Part shown: positions 34,502 to 44,668 of the stretch, piece after piece
Layout of the letters: each line of letters starts with the position of its first letter
Numbering within the stretch: the stretch's first letter is position 1
The notes under the pieces: model-generated
Database searches by the model: none
Seen by the model: only the letters and a program-made list of their open reading frames with translations
Told to the model about the DNA's origin: nothing
Made by a program: the position numbers and the translations under genes
Source: Plebeiibacterium sediminum
Lineage (GTDB): Bacteria; Bacteroidota; Bacteroidia; Bacteroidales; Marinilabiliaceae
DNA length: 64,000 nt
NCBI RefSeq assembly: GCF_026013605.1
Contig: NZ_JAPDPJ010000006.1
Span: forward strand, 62,001-126,000
Direction of reading: 5' to 3'

Positions 34502-37500
34502 TTAGAAAGTAACATTTAACCCAAGTGAAAAACTTCTGGTACGAGGATAGATTCCAACATCGGCACCAGACCCACTTCCACCGGATACATCAACTTCAGG
34601 ATCTAAGCCTGTATATTTTGTAAATACAGCAAGGTTATTTCCGGTTAATGACAAACGCATTTTTGAGATATATTTAAGTCTGTCAGTATTAAATGTGTAG
34701 CCTACGGATAAATTTTCGAACCTTACAAAGTCACCATCTTCCAACCATAAATCAGAGTTATACATAGTTGTTGATAAGCCAGTATTTGAAGATGTTTTCA
34801 ATAAATTTGACTTACCAAGGTTTTCATAAGTTGAAAATGACTTTTTGATATAGTTAAAGATTTTATTACCTCCGGCACCACGCCAAACCATGGAAAGATC
34901 AAAATTCTTATACTTGACTGAAGGTGTAAAAGCAAAATTATATTTTGGTAAAGCCTGACCAGCTTTATAACGATCTTCACTTCGGATGCCTGTATCAATT
35001 GTACCATCGTTATTTATGTCAGCTACAAGTTCTGAGTTACTATTATCTTTACCTGCATTCTGTAGAATATAGAAAGTACCTATTGCATCTCCTTCTTTTA
35101 AGAAAGCATTATAACTTCCCCATGACACAATTTCCGTATCAATTACAGTTTCGCCAATTTTACCACTTAAAGTTTTAACCTCTGTTCTTAATAATGAAAA
35201 ATTTGCACCTAGGTTAACTTCCCAATCTCCTTTTTTTAATGGAATATAATTCACCGCAAACTCAATACCTTCATTTACCAATGAACCTACATTAGCATAC
35301 ATACTTGGGTTTGGATATGGAGGTCGTGGCACATCGTAAGAAAAAAGTAAATTATCTGTTGTTGCAGAAAACACATCTATAGCACCATAAACTTTTCCAT
35401 TAAACAAACCATAATCAACACCCAGGTTTAACTGCTTGCGCGTTTCCCATCTTAGGTCAGGATTGGCATTTTGGTTGATACGGAAGTTTTTAATTTCCTC
35501 ACCTCCAAAGAACAGTGTGTCTGATGGTTCAACTAATAAAAGTGATGCCTGAGGATATAAACCTTGCTGATTTCCTGTAACTCCATAACCAACTCTTAAT
35601 TTAAGATTAGAAACAAGATCCTGACCTTGCATAAAACCTTCTTCACTTACACGCCATGCCAACGAAGCTGAAGGGAAATTACCCCATTTATAATTATCTC
35701 CAAATACAGATGCTCCATCTCGACGAAGACTTGCTGTTAATAAATACTTCTCGTTAAAAGTATAATTCACACGCCCTAATACAGAAACAACAGTACGGTC
35801 ATTTTTATAGGAGGTCATATCGCCTAAATCAATACTTCCCTCAGAACCAGCCTCTAACTTATTGTAAGTAAAAACATCGTTAATAAATCCTTTGGACTGT
35901 GCAAAATGACCTTGATATGTATTACGCTGCCATTCATATACTGCTAAAGCAGCAATTTTATGTTTTCCAATTACTTTGTCGTAATTAAGGCTAATATCCA
36001 TTAATCGGTCTTCTTTAAAATTAGACCTTACGTTTGCAATGCCATCTTTATCCATTGCGGAATAAAGTGTTGACTTTGGAGAAGCATAATATCCTGATTC
36101 TTCAGATACTTTTCTCCAGCTACCAAACCAACCAGCTTTTAATCCTTCTACAATTTCTAAATCAGCCCTTAAGCTGGTAAACATGCTCTTTTCCTCTCTA
36201 TCATTCTCAACTTCCTGAGCAACAGCATAAGGGTTCATGTATTGAAAAACATTTTCATCGTAGTAGTAACTTCCATCCACATCATAAACAGGATCAGTTG
36301 GTTTTGCAAAGTAGGCATTACTAATAAGGTTTCCTGTAAATTGTGCTCTACCAACTCCAGAAGGACTACCAACATTTTGCCTGATACTATTATTCATGTT
36401 AAGAGTAAGCGTTAATTTGTCATCTAACCCCTTTTGTGTAGCAGTTAAACGAGCAATATAATTGTTGTTGCTTGAGTTAATTACCACACCTTCTTGTAAA
36501 ATAGCTGAAACAGAAGCTCTATAATTAAAATCACCAGTTCCTCCTCCAAAGGCTACTGTGTGATTTTGTGTACTTCCAATCTGCGTTAAAATATCATACC
36601 AGTCTGTATCTGCACCATGATCAACTTCTCCTGGCACCTGCCATGCTGCCATTTGTGATCTGTATTCGTCTGCTGAATAAAAGTCAAGTTTATTTGCTAA
36701 CATATCAACAGAATAAGAACCACTATACTCAATTGATTTGTGTCCGGCTTTAGCTTTTTTAGTAGTCACAATAATAACACCAGGAGCACCTCTGGAACCA
36801 TAAATTGCAGTAGCAGAAGCATCTTTAAGAATATCAACATTTTCAATTTCAGAAGGAGCCAACTGATTGAACATACTCATATCGCCCTGAATTCCATCAA
36901 TAACCACCAACGGATCATTACCCCCGGATAACGAAGTTATACCACGAATACGTACACTTGGTGCAGAACCTGGCTCACTACCCACTTGTGTAATATTTAC
37001 ACCCACGGCTCTACCTGCCATTTGCTGCAATGGATTTGTTACTGCTCCTTGATTTAAATCATCGGTAGAAATATTCGAAGAAGCACCTGTTAAATCCATC
37101 TTCTTAGTAACTCCATAACCAACTGCCACAACCTCATCCAAACCAATCATATCCTGTTCAAGCGTAACATTGATTGTAATTTGACCATTTACGGCAACTT
37201 CCTTATTCCTCATTCCAATAAAAGAAAAAACAAGAATGGCATCATTTGAAACATCAGATAGCGTATAGTTACCATTAATATCTGTTATAGTCCCTATCGT
37301 TGTTCCTTTAACAATGACAGAAACTCCCGGAATGGGTCCTCCCAACTCATCGCTAACTGTACCTGAACATGTTACGTTTTGTTGCATTGAGTAAATGTCA
37401 CTTCTTCCAGATTCAGCATGCGCCGTTTGAATAAAGCAAGCATTTACAAAAACAAATAATAAGAAAAGCACCTTCAGTACATTTTCTCGTTTATGTATCA

Positions 37501-37513
37501 TCTTTTGATTCAT
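34502..37513 (-). CDS. susC: SusC-family TonB-dependent starch transporter
   Basis: The 1003-residue protein has a signal peptide ending TAHAES and a carboxypeptidase-regulatory-like domain (CSGTVSDELGGPIPGVSVIVKGTT). The junction LDEVVAVGYGVTKKMDLTGA, a plug with VRIRGITSLSGGNDPLVVIDG and ATAIYGSRGAPGVIIVTTK, and a barrel ending TRSFSLGLNVTF follow. It imports maltooligosaccharides across the outer membrane using TonB energy. No STN domain is present. It is the first gene of the starch operon after an 800-bp gap downstream of susR. Two close start codons exist (Met1, Met5). Confidence 0.94.
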   Translation of the reverse strand: MNQKMIHKRENVLKVLFLLFVFVNACFIQTAHAESGRSDIYSMQQNVTCSGTVSDELGGPIPGVSVIVKGTTIGTITDINGNYTLSDVSNDAILVFSFIGMRNKEVAVNGQITINVTLEQDMIGLDEVVAVGYGVTKKMDLTGASSNISTDDLNQGAVTNPLQQMAGRAVGVNITQVGSEPGSAPSVRIRGITSLSGGNDPLVVIDGIQGDMSMFNQLAPSEIENVDILKDASATAIYGSRGAPGVIIVTTKKAKAGHKSIEYSGSYSVDMLANKLDFYSADEYRSQMAAWQVPGEVDHGADTDWYDILTQIGSTQNHTVAFGGGTGDFNYRASVSAILQEGVVINSSNNNYIARLTATQKGLDDKLTLTLNMNNSIRQNVGSPSGVGRAQFTGNLISNAYFAKPTDPVYDVDGSYYYDENVFQYMNPYAVAQEVENDREEKSMFTSLRADLEIVEGLKAGWFGSWRKVSEESGYYASPKSTLYSAMDKDGIANVRSNFKEDRLMDISLNYDKVIGKHKIAALAVYEWQRNTYQGHFAQSKGFINDVFTYNKLEAGSEGSIDLGDMTSYKNDRTVVSVLGRVNYTFNEKYLLTASLRRDGASVFGDNYKWGNFPSASLAWRVSEEGFMQGQDLVSNLKLRVGYGVTGNQQGLYPQASLLLVEPSDTLFFGGEEIKNFRINQNANPDLRWETRKQLNLGVDYGLFNGKVYGAIDVFSATTDNLLFSYDVPRPPYPNPSMYANVGSLVNEGIEFAVNYIPLKKGDWEVNLGANFSLLRTEVKTLSGKIGETVIDTEIVSWGSYNAFLKEGDAIGTFYILQNAGKDNSNSELVADINNDGTIDTGIRSEDRYKAGQALPKYNFAFTPSVKYKNFDLSMVWRGAGGNKIFNYIKKSFSTYENLGKSNLLKTSSNTGLSTTMYNSDLWLEDGDFVRFENLSVGYTFNTDRLKYISKMRLSLTGNNLAVFTKYTGLDPEVDVSGGSGSGADVGIYPRTRSFSLGLNVTF

Positions 37514-38320
37514 CTGTTTATAATTTAATTTATTTGCCAGATGGAACTCTCAGAAAAAATCAATCACCGTCCTGTGTGTAATTGCAGATAATTAATTCTT
37601 TATGATCGTTTCATGTGTTAATTTTTGGTTTTACATCAAATACCACTAGCAATAGCCTTTTATTCAACATTTTATCTATTACTTGTTTTACTTGTCTAAG
37701 ATTACCAAACACTAATTCTCTAATAATTACTTTCTCTCAAATGCATAATTCGCGTGATCTGTTGAATTGAAATCTTTTTTTAGTACTATGAAACCCATAT
37801 GGAAAAATTGTCCTGTGCTCTATGATTTCCATTTACCACACAGGCTTCATAAACTCCATTTTAATTCAATTACAGACTACTTGTTTATGATCTAACTATT
37901 ACTATTTATTTCCTTCATGATTATTGCCCCTTTAGATTTAATTGTAGTTTTTGATTTTATTTTTGGTATACCATACGCTCTCTTTTTAAGAGAACATGAC
38001 AAAATTGAGTCAAATGTTAAAGAACGTCAAAATATCAAATGATTATATAATAAAATATAACGACTTTAAAAATACATAAGTACTGTAATACAATATTTTA
38101 ACACAATACACCACTTACAAAAACCATTAAAAAATATAACGATTTTAGCAGCTATTTTAAGTTATATTTGAGCTATAAAAGGATAATTCTGCGATTTTTT
38201 AGGTAAGCAAATACGTTTTTTAACAAGAAAAGAAAAGACAACACAAACCTGAAAACAGTTATATCTTGTGTTAAAATTGAAAGTAAATTTAGGCATGTTT
38301 AGAAAGTAACAGAGCCTGAT
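37514..38320. promoter_or_regulatory. Long regulatory gap between susR and susC
   Basis: This 807-bp AT-rich gap has no supported gene. Near the susC side it holds the CCAGATGG leader element (37537-37544). A related CCATATGG with GTCCTGTG follows at 37795-37817; the same GTCCTGTG recurs at 37569-37576. A 10-base palindrome TGGTATACCA lies at 37965-37974 and a dyad TCTCTT-N3-AAGAGA at 37980-37994. These are candidate sites for SusR or for the susC promoter. A near-consensus -7 (AACATTTG, minus) lies around 38015-38022. Confidence 0.5.
38240..38272 (-). terminator. Probable susR terminator
   Basis: Outer arms AACACAA / TTGTGTT and an inner imperfect stem around TTTT form a hairpin. It is followed on the minus strand by GTCTTTTCTTTTCTTG. 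It lies 48 bases past the susR stop. The stem has one mismatch and a small bulge. Confidence 0.55.
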
Positions 38321-39931
38321 TTAGATTGATTGAATTTGCATGATCTCATTTTCAAATTCTTCATTTGGAACAATAGATCTATTTTTAATTCGGGTTTTAT
38401 AGGTATTAATCGTATTAACTGAATAATTTAAAATATGGGCAATTTTATCATTATCCGTAATACCCAATCGTATTAATGCAAAAATTCTTAAATCAGTATT
38501 AAGGGCATTTTCTTCTTTCACTGTAATTCGATATTCTTTTTCAAGCAGATTATTGAAGCCCTCTATAAAATTTGGAAATATCTTTAAAAAGGTAACATCA
38601 AACGATTTATACATGGCCTCTCGTTCCTTTTTTACATTTAGGTTTTTAACAACCTGGTTAATTTCACTGACTTTGTTTGATAACAATTTATTTTCGATGC
38701 TTTGCTTAAAAGCTTCGAGTTTGTCAACATATTCTGTAGTTACATTAAAAAAGTATCCTATATACTCTTCTTTAATTAAATTAACTTCACGGAGTTGATT
38801 ATTGGTCGATTTCAATGCTTCATTGGAAGTATTGGCTTCATTACGAGCCTCAATAATTTTCTTAAACTGACGAATCATTACAAACAGAATAATTGCAATT
38901 ACCAGAAACAGCAAGGTAATAAGAACAGCGTAACTTTTAATTTTCGATTTTTGTCCTTCCGCTAAATTAAGTTTTGCTGCCTCTATAATTGGTTGCATTT
39001 GTGAAATTTGAAACTTTCTCTGCAGAGCTCCATACTCATCAGCATCATTTAAGGCCAGTTTTAAATAGTTACTGGAACGTATTATATCTCCTTCCTCATA
39101 CAAAATATAAGCTAATTTCATCAGAGCCACATGTTCCTTATTAGCCAACTTTATATCTTCAATTGCAGCATCAATTAACAAGCGAATAGATTCTTCCATT
39201 CTACCTTTCGTTTCCAGTACATATGCATAAGTACAAGCATCAATTGCCAACTGTCTGCCGGATAAAGAGTATTGACTAAATAAAGCTTCATAATTAGCCA
39301 GTGCAAATGTTAATTGATGACTTCTTAATTCTTTTAAACCGCTAAACGAATAATATTCAAGCGATCCTTTTTCTGAATTTTTAATAGCAGAATCGAGATA
39401 TTGGTTTCCTAAACTCACATAATGTTCCACAAAGTAAGATTGTTGATAATAATCGGCCATATCATAATACAAGCGAGAACAGTTGTAATAATAATCCTGC
39501 TTGAGCTCTATGGACAATCCTCTAACGTTAATTGATTTTAATGAATCCTCCGCCTCATTAAAAATACCCGATGCTAACAAAGTTGCACTTATACGTATTT
39601 TTGAATAGGCAATTTTACCAGGATCTTTTAATTGATAAGATACATTCAACATATGAATTGCCGTGAGCATGGCGGAGTCATAATTAAATGTAAAATATTC
39701 CTTTTGTAAATTATGCAGTTGATTATAACTTTCCTGTAGACTTCTAGATTCATGATTCTGAAGTTCCGTATTTATCTGATTGATGCGCTGAATCTTTTGC
39801 TGTTCAAAATCTTGCTTATGCTGAATTACGCTATCCAAACGCTGATAGAATTTTTCGTAAGGATGATTTGAAAATGCATAAGATGACATGCAAAAAGCAC
39901 ATACCAGTAACTGAATAATAAACTTCTTCAT
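38321..39931 (-). CDS. susR: SusR-family membrane-associated starch regulator
   Basis: The 536-residue protein has a signal peptide ending SSYAFS and a periplasmic helical, TPR-like sensor region (about 30-325). A transmembrane helix follows (about 333-350, AVLITLLFLVIAIILFVMI). The cytoplasmic part ends in a helix-turn-helix (DLRIFALIRLGITDNDKIAHILNYSVNTINTYKTRIKNRS). Layout and length match the B. thetaiotaomicron SusR/DUF6377 family, which activates sus genes in response to maltose or starch. It lies upstream of susC in the same direction, with its own terminator between. Target is inferred from position and family. Confidence 0.87.
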   Translation of the reverse strand: MKKFIIQLLVCAFCMSSYAFSNHPYEKFYQRLDSVIQHKQDFEQQKIQRINQINTELQNHESRSLQESYNQLHNLQKEYFTFNYDSAMLTAIHMLNVSYQLKDPGKIAYSKIRISATLLASGIFNEAEDSLKSINVRGLSIELKQDYYYNCSRLYYDMADYYQQSYFVEHYVSLGNQYLDSAIKNSEKGSLEYYSFSGLKELRSHQLTFALANYEALFSQYSLSGRQLAIDACTYAYVLETKGRMEESIRLLIDAAIEDIKLANKEHVALMKLAYILYEEGDIIRSSNYLKLALNDADEYGALQRKFQISQMQPIIEAAKLNLAEGQKSKIKSYAVLITLLFLVIAIILFVMIRQFKKIIEARNEANTSNEALKSTNNQLREVNLIKEEYIGYFFNVTTEYVDKLEAFKQSIENKLLSNKVSEINQVVKNLNVKKEREAMYKSFDVTFLKIFPNFIEGFNNLLEKEYRITVKEENALNTDLRIFALIRLGITDNDKIAHILNYSVNTINTYKTRIKNRSIVPNEEFENEIMQIQSI

Positions 39932-40061
39932 AGAATTAAAGAACAGAATAGCTTCATTAGAATGATTCAGTTACAATAATAAAAAAATAATCGCACAAAT
40001 GTGTAAAACACATAGTTAAAGGGTACAATTGCTTAAGAACATCATCAATAGGCACAAAAAA

Positions 40062-40085
40062 AGAGGTTGCCATAAGACAACCTCT
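40062..40085 (-). terminator. Terminator of the sdh/frd operon
   Basis: The stem AGAGGTTG / CAACCTCT has an 8-base loop and is followed on the minus strand by TTTTTTTG. It lies 27 bases past the iron-sulfur subunit stop. Confidence 0.85.
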
Positions 40086-40111
40086 CTATATTATTTAGAA
40101 AACTCTAATGC

Positions 40112-40867
40112 TTAGTCTGCTAACTTAGCTTTTAAGTATTCTCTGTTTAAACGAGCGATATTTGAAATAGAAACACCTTTTGGACATTCTACTTCACAAG
40201 CACCTGTGTTAGTACAGTTACCAAAACCTAACTCATCCATTTTGCTTACCATTGCTTTTGCTCTGCGGGCAGCCTCAACTTTACCTTGAGGTAAAAGTGC
40301 TAAGTGACTCACTTTTGCAGAAACAAATAACATTGCAGAACCATTTTTACATGTTGCAACACAAGCTCCACAACCAATACAAGAAGCAGCATCCATAGCT
40401 TCATCAGCATCTGGTTTTGGAATTGGAATAGCATTAGCATCAGGTACACCACCTGTACTTACTGATGTATAACCACCTGCAGCAATAATTTGATCGAAAG
40501 CACTACGGTTTACAATTAAATCTTTAATTACAGGGAAACCTGCAGATCTCCAAGGTTCAATTGTAATAGTCTCTCCATTTTTAAACTTACGCATGTGCAA
40601 CTGACAAGTTGTTACATCATCATCAGGTCCATGAGGACGACCGTTGATATATAAAGAACACATACCACAAATACCTTCACGACAGTCGTGATCAAATGCT
40701 ACTGGTTCTTTTCCTTCACCAATTAATTGCTCATTAAGAACGTCCATCATTTCAAGAAATGAACTTTCTGTAGAAACACCTTCTAGTTTGTATGTTTCAA
40801 AACGACCCTTGTCTTGTGGCCCGTTCTGACGCCAAACTTTAAGAGTCAAATTTATATTATTTTCCAT
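40112..40867 (-). CDS. sdhB: Succinate dehydrogenase / fumarate reductase iron-sulfur subunit
   Basis: The 251-residue protein has the three cluster motifs of complex [21 protein letters not shown] plus Cys in [11 protein letters not shown] for [2Fe-2S], [11 protein letters not shown] for [4Fe-4S], and [14 protein letters not shown] for the third cluster. It passes electrons between the flavoprotein and the heme-bearing membrane subunit. The C-A-B order with a single five-helix cytochrome b is usual in Bacteroidota, where the complex may run as fumarate reductase. Direction cannot be read from sequence. Confidence 0.95.
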   Translation of the reverse strand: MENNINLTLKVWRQNGPQDKGRFETYKLEGVSTESSFLEMMDVLNEQLIGEGKEPVAFDHDCREGICGMCSLYINGRPHGPDDDVTTCQLHMRKFKNGETITIEPWRSAGFPVIKDLIVNRSAFDQIIAAGGYTSVSTGGVPDANAIPIPKPDADEAMDAASCIGCGACVATCKNGSAMLFVSAKVSHLALLPQGKVEAARRAKAMVSKMDELGFGNCTNTGACEVECPKGVSISNIARLNREYLKAKLAD

Positions 40868-40907
40868 TTTTCTCTGTTTAACTTATGAACATTAATGACC
40901 TACAAGA

Positions 40908-42845
40908 TTATTTATAGTTACGTTGTGCAACTTTAACCACTTCAAATTTAAGGTCTTCTTTATGCATGATAGGTGCTTTATCTTCACCTTGATATTCCCA
41001 ACATCCAGCGTAAGTAAACTTATCGTCCTGACGTTGTGCTTCTCCTTCTTCTGTTTGGTACTCTTCGCGGAAGTGACCACCACAAGACTCTTCACGGTGT
41101 AAAGCATCGCGAGCCATTAAGTCTCCGATAGTAATAAAGTCTGCTAAACGAGAAGCTTTTTCAAGCTCAACATTCATACCTTTATCAGATCCAGGTATCT
41201 TAACATTTGTCCAGAATTCTTTCTTAATAGCAGCGATTTTTTCGATTGCCTCTTCAAGACCTTTCTTGTTACGAGCCATACCAACAAAATCCCACATTAC
41301 TAAACCTAATTCTTTGTGAATGCTGTCAACTGAACGATTTCCTTTGATATTTAACAATTTAGTAAACTTATCTTTAGCTGCTTTTTCAGCCTCAACAAAT
41401 TCTTTTTCTTCACCAGTCATACGTGGTGTACGAATATCATCTGCAAGATAATTTTGAATTGTATAAGGAAGTACAAAATAACCATCAGCAAGTCCTTGCA
41501 TTAATGCAGAAGCTCCAAGACGGTTAGCACCGTGATCAGAGAAGTTAGCCTCACCAGCTGCAAATAATCCAGGAACAGTTGTTTGTAATTCATAGTCAAC
41601 CCAGATACCACCCATTGTGTAGTGAATAGCAGGATAGATCATCATTGGAGTTGCATATGGATTGTCATCAACAATCTTCTCATACATTTGAAATAAGTTT
41701 CCGTAACGAGCACGGATAGTATCTTCTCCCAAACGCTCAATCGCTGATTTAAAATCAAGATATACAGCTAAACCTGTAGATCCTACTCCATAACCTGCAT
41801 CACATCTTTCTTTAGCTGCACGTGAAGCAACGTCACGAGGTACTAAGTTACCAAACGCAGGGTATCTTCTTTCTAAGTAGTAATCTCTATCTTCGTCTTT
41901 AATATCAGTTGGTTTCATCTTTCCTGCACGGATAGCCTCTGCATCTTCTTTCTTCTTAGGAACCCAGATACGACCATCGTTACGTAAAGATTCTGACATC
42001 AATGTTAATTTTGATTGGAATTCACCATGTACTGGAATACAAGTAGGGTGAATTTGTGCATAACATGGGTTTGCAAATAAAGCTCCTTTTTCAAACGCTT
42101 TAATAGCAGCAGAACCATTTGATCCCATTGCATTTGTTGAAAGGAAGAATGTATTTCCGTAACCGCCGGTAGCTAAAACAACTGCATGTCCAAAGTGACG
42201 AGAGAATTCTCCTGTTACTAAGTCACGAGCAATAACACCACGAGCTTTACCGTCAACCATTACAATATCAACAATCTCAGTACGAGTATGCATTTCAACT
42301 GTACCAGCATTTACCTGACGCATTAAAGCCTGGTAAGCACCAATTAATAACTGTTGACCGGTTTGTCCTTTTGCATAAAAAGTACGACTTACCTGTGCAC
42401 CACCAAAAGAACGGTTATCTAATAAACCACCGTACTCACGAGCAAAAGGTACACCTTGAGCAACACATTGGTCGATAATATCGTTACTTACAGAAGCCAA
42501 ACGGTAAACGTTAGCTTCACGAGCACGATAGTCACCGCCTTTTACTGTATCATAAAATAAACGATAGATTGAGTCTCCATCGTTAGGATAATTTTTAGCA
42601 GCGTTGATACCTCCCTGTGCAGCAATAGAGTGAGCACGACGTGGAGAATCTTGAATAGTAAAGTTTTTTACTTTGAAACCCATTTCACCAAAAGAAGCAG
42701 CAGCAGAAGCTCCAGCTAATCCTGTTCCAACTACAATAATATCAAGGTTTCTTTTATTTGCAGGGTTAACCAGTTTTTGACTGGCTTTATAATTTTCCCA
42801 TTTCTGAGCCAATGGCCCTTCAGGTATCTTTGAATCTAACTTCAT
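40908..42845 (-). CDS. sdhA: Succinate dehydrogenase / fumarate reductase flavoprotein subunit
   Basis: The 645-residue flavoprotein has the FAD dinucleotide site [20 protein letters not shown] and the FAD-linking histidine motif [14 protein letters not shown]. Substrate-site regions ([21 protein letters not shown]) and the arginine/histidine catalytic segment follow. It converts succinate and fumarate. Length suits the Bacteroidota/epsilon-type group, longer than the mitochondrial-type enzyme. It is 40 bases from the B subunit and 18 bases from the C subunit, so one operon. Confidence 0.95.
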   Translation of the reverse strand: MKLDSKIPEGPLAQKWENYKASQKLVNPANKRNLDIIVVGTGLAGASAAASFGEMGFKVKNFTIQDSPRRAHSIAAQGGINAAKNYPNDGDSIYRLFYDTVKGGDYRAREANVYRLASVSNDIIDQCVAQGVPFAREYGGLLDNRSFGGAQVSRTFYAKGQTGQQLLIGAYQALMRQVNAGTVEMHTRTEIVDIVMVDGKARGVIARDLVTGEFSRHFGHAVVLATGGYGNTFFLSTNAMGSNGSAAIKAFEKGALFANPCYAQIHPTCIPVHGEFQSKLTLMSESLRNDGRIWVPKKKEDAEAIRAGKMKPTDIKDEDRDYYLERRYPAFGNLVPRDVASRAAKERCDAGYGVGSTGLAVYLDFKSAIERLGEDTIRARYGNLFQMYEKIVDDNPYATPMMIYPAIHYTMGGIWVDYELQTTVPGLFAAGEANFSDHGANRLGASALMQGLADGYFVLPYTIQNYLADDIRTPRMTGEEKEFVEAEKAAKDKFTKLLNIKGNRSVDSIHKELGLVMWDFVGMARNKKGLEEAIEKIAAIKKEFWTNVKIPGSDKGMNVELEKASRLADFITIGDLMARDALHREESCGGHFREEYQTEEGEAQRQDDKFTYAGCWEYQGEDKAPIMHKEDLKFEVVKVAQRNYK

Positions 42846-42863
42846 TTCTTAAAAATTAAAGGA

Positions 42864-43538
42864 TTAAGATAAAAACATTGTAATCGCGATCACACAAAAA
42901 CCAAGGCTTACAACCCAAGCGAAAATAGTTCCGATTACAGTCCAACGCTTACGCCAAATGCTATTACTAGCTCCTAACGTTTGGAATGCAGACCAAAATC
43001 CATGAGTAAGGTGAAGCGCTAAAGCTAAAGATCCGATGATGTAAAGAATAACTTTAACCGGATTTTGAAGCGTTTCTTTTACTAAACTATAAGTGTCGTG
43101 CATAGTTGCACCACCAATAGTTACTTCTTTAGCACCATGTGTAATTTGTAATGGTACAAAGTAGTCAAGAATATGAACAGCTAAGAATGCAATAACAACA
43201 ATTCCTAAAACGAACATGTTCTTAGAAGCCCACATTACCTCTTTAGTACTGTTACCTGATGCATACTTGTTATGTCCACGTGCTTTGTTATTTTGTGCTG
43301 TTAACATTGCAGCATAAGCAATGTGCACAATAAAACCTAAAGCTAGAACCGGTTGAAGACCGTACTTTATAACTGGCAGCGCCATAAAATTAGCTGCGAT
43401 GTTAAAAGTTTCTCCACCATCTGGAACTAATAACATTAAGTTAACTGAAAGATGGACTATCAAAAAGATAATCAAGAAAAGCCCCGATAAACTCATCACA
43501 AGCTTTCTTCCAATTGAGGAACAAAATAGATTACTCAT
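42864..43538 (-). CDS. sdhC: Succinate dehydrogenase / fumarate reductase cytochrome b subunit
   Basis: The 224-residue membrane protein has five hydrophobic helices, matching the single-subunit diheme b558 anchor of this complex. Candidate heme-ligand histidines occur in LIVHLSVNLML, VHIAYAAML, AVHILDYF and HLTHGFWSAFQ. It anchors sdhAB and exchanges electrons with menaquinone. The gene is first in the operon and has an upstream promoter with both boxes. Confidence 0.93.
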   Translation of the reverse strand: MSNLFCSSIGRKLVMSLSGLFLIIFLIVHLSVNLMLLVPDGGETFNIAANFMALPVIKYGLQPVLALGFIVHIAYAAMLTAQNNKARGHNKYASGNSTKEVMWASKNMFVLGIVVIAFLAVHILDYFVPLQITHGAKEVTIGGATMHDTYSLVKETLQNPVKVILYIIGSLALALHLTHGFWSAFQTLGASNSIWRKRWTVIGTIFAWVVSLGFCVIAITMFLS

Positions 43539-43587
43539 AAAGTTAAATATTAAATCTCTAAATATATATTTTCAAAAATTTGAATTG

Positions 43588-43618
43588 CAAAGGTAGTTTG
43601 TTCATGGTGTTTTACAAT
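43588..43618 (-). promoter_or_regulatory. Promoter of the sdhCAB operon
   Basis: On the minus strand an ATTG at the -33 position (43615-43618) and TACCTTTG at -7 (43588-43595) are 19 bases apart. This fits the Bacteroidota primary sigma consensus TTTG-N19-TAnnTTTG with one change. The transcript would begin about 40 bases before the sdhC start. Confidence 0.6.
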
Positions 43619-43950
43619 GAGAATAAAGAAAAAAATCTTTATTTAAAATCCGTCTAAGAAAAGAATCCTACACCACTATGTATCAATAATATAAAGAATT
43701 CAAAAACCCGATATTTTAACGGAATAAACATGTATTTATTTATTTTAAAAATAAAGAGGATTGTTTTAGAGCAGCTTTTAACATTTAATAACTATTTAAA
43801 GAGGTATCCGGAGGTATACTATATATATTATAAAGATTGCTTTTTTACAGATAAACTTCGTTACAACAAGGGATACATATTATATAATGGAATAAATTCA
43901 TCCTAATTTTTAAAACATCTAAAGGAAACATTAAACTGCATCATATGATA
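43619..43950. other. AT-rich gap between divergent sdhC and frr promoters
   Basis: About 330 bases of very AT-rich DNA lie between the two promoters. I see no gene, RNA or clear repeat in it. Confidence 0.5.
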
Positions 43951-43954
43951 CTAC

Positions 43955-43985
43955 TTTCATAATATAGTAAAGTTTTATATTTTTG
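43955..43985 (+). promoter_or_regulatory. Promoter of frr
   Basis: TTTC (43955-43958) and TATTTTTG (43978-43985) are separated by 19 bases, one base off the TTTG-N19-TAnnTTTG consensus. The frr start lies about 55 bases downstream. Confidence 0.55.
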
Positions 43986-44040
43986 CATGTGAAAATATGT
44001 TACCTTAACATAAGTTAAATTGCATTGAAATTCGTTTGTT

Positions 44041-44604
44041 ATGACAGAGGAAATAGAAATATTATTTGAAATGGCTCAAGAAAAGATGGATAAAACAATT
44101 AGCCATCTTGAACATGAATTGGTTAAAATCAGAGCCGGGAAAGCTAACCCAGGTATGCTTGATGGAATAATGGTTGATTATTATGGATCAATGACTCCTT
44201 TACAACAAGTTGCTAACGTTAACACTCCTGACCCTAGAACTATTGCTATCCAACCATGGGAAAAGGCAATGATTCAACCTATTGAAAAAGCCATAATGGC
44301 TGCTAACTTAGGTTTCAATCCTGAAAACAATGGTGAAATTGTAAGAATTAACGTTCCTCCTTTGACAGAAGAAAGACGTAAAGACCTTGTAAAACAAGCG
44401 AAAAAAGAAGCTGAAGATGCAAGAATAAGTATTCGTAACGTTAGAAGAGACAGTAACGAAGAACTAAAAAAGATGAAAAAAGACGGTCTTGCAGAAGATC
44501 TTGAAAAAGATGCTGAAGCTGAAGTTCAAAAACTAACAGATAAGTATTCTAAAATAGTTGATGAATACATCGCTAAAAAAGAGAAAGATATCTTAACTAT
44601 ATAA
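44041..44604 (+). CDS. frr: Ribosome recycling factor
   Basis: The 187-residue protein has the full family length and the expected sequence. Features are DKTISHLEHELVKIRAGKANPGMLDGIMVDYYGS with the conserved RAGKANP, NINTPDPRTI-like NVNTPDPRTIAIQPWE, and RINVPPLTEERRKDLVKQAKKEAEDARISIRNVRRDSN. It frees ribosomes from mRNA after termination, working with EF-G. In many bacteria frr sits next to pyrH; here it stands alone with its own promoter and terminator. Confidence 0.97.
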   Translation: MTEEIEILFEMAQEKMDKTISHLEHELVKIRAGKANPGMLDGIMVDYYGSMTPLQQVANVNTPDPRTIAIQPWEKAMIQPIEKAIMAANLGFNPENNGEIVRINVPPLTEERRKDLVKQAKKEAEDARISIRNVRRDSNEELKKMKKDGLAEDLEKDAEAEVQKLTDKYSKIVDEYIAKKEKDILTI

Positions 44605-44632
44605 GAAGATAGATACCTAAAAAATACAGAAG

Positions 44633-44668
44633 AGAGGTTTACTAAAAAAAGTAACCTCTTTTTTTATT
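44633..44668. terminator. Terminator after frr, possibly bidirectional
   Basis: AGAGGTTTAC / GTAACCTCT pair with one bulged T around an 8-base loop, followed by TTTTTTTATT. The T-run overlaps the 3' end of the convergent kinase gene, so it can serve both transcripts. Confidence 0.8.

Noticed and set aside
5597-37513. STN signalling domain or anti-sigma link in the SusC proteins
   Set aside because: Both SusC proteins begin with a carboxypeptidase-like domain and show no STN segment. Both loci have their own non-ECF regulators.
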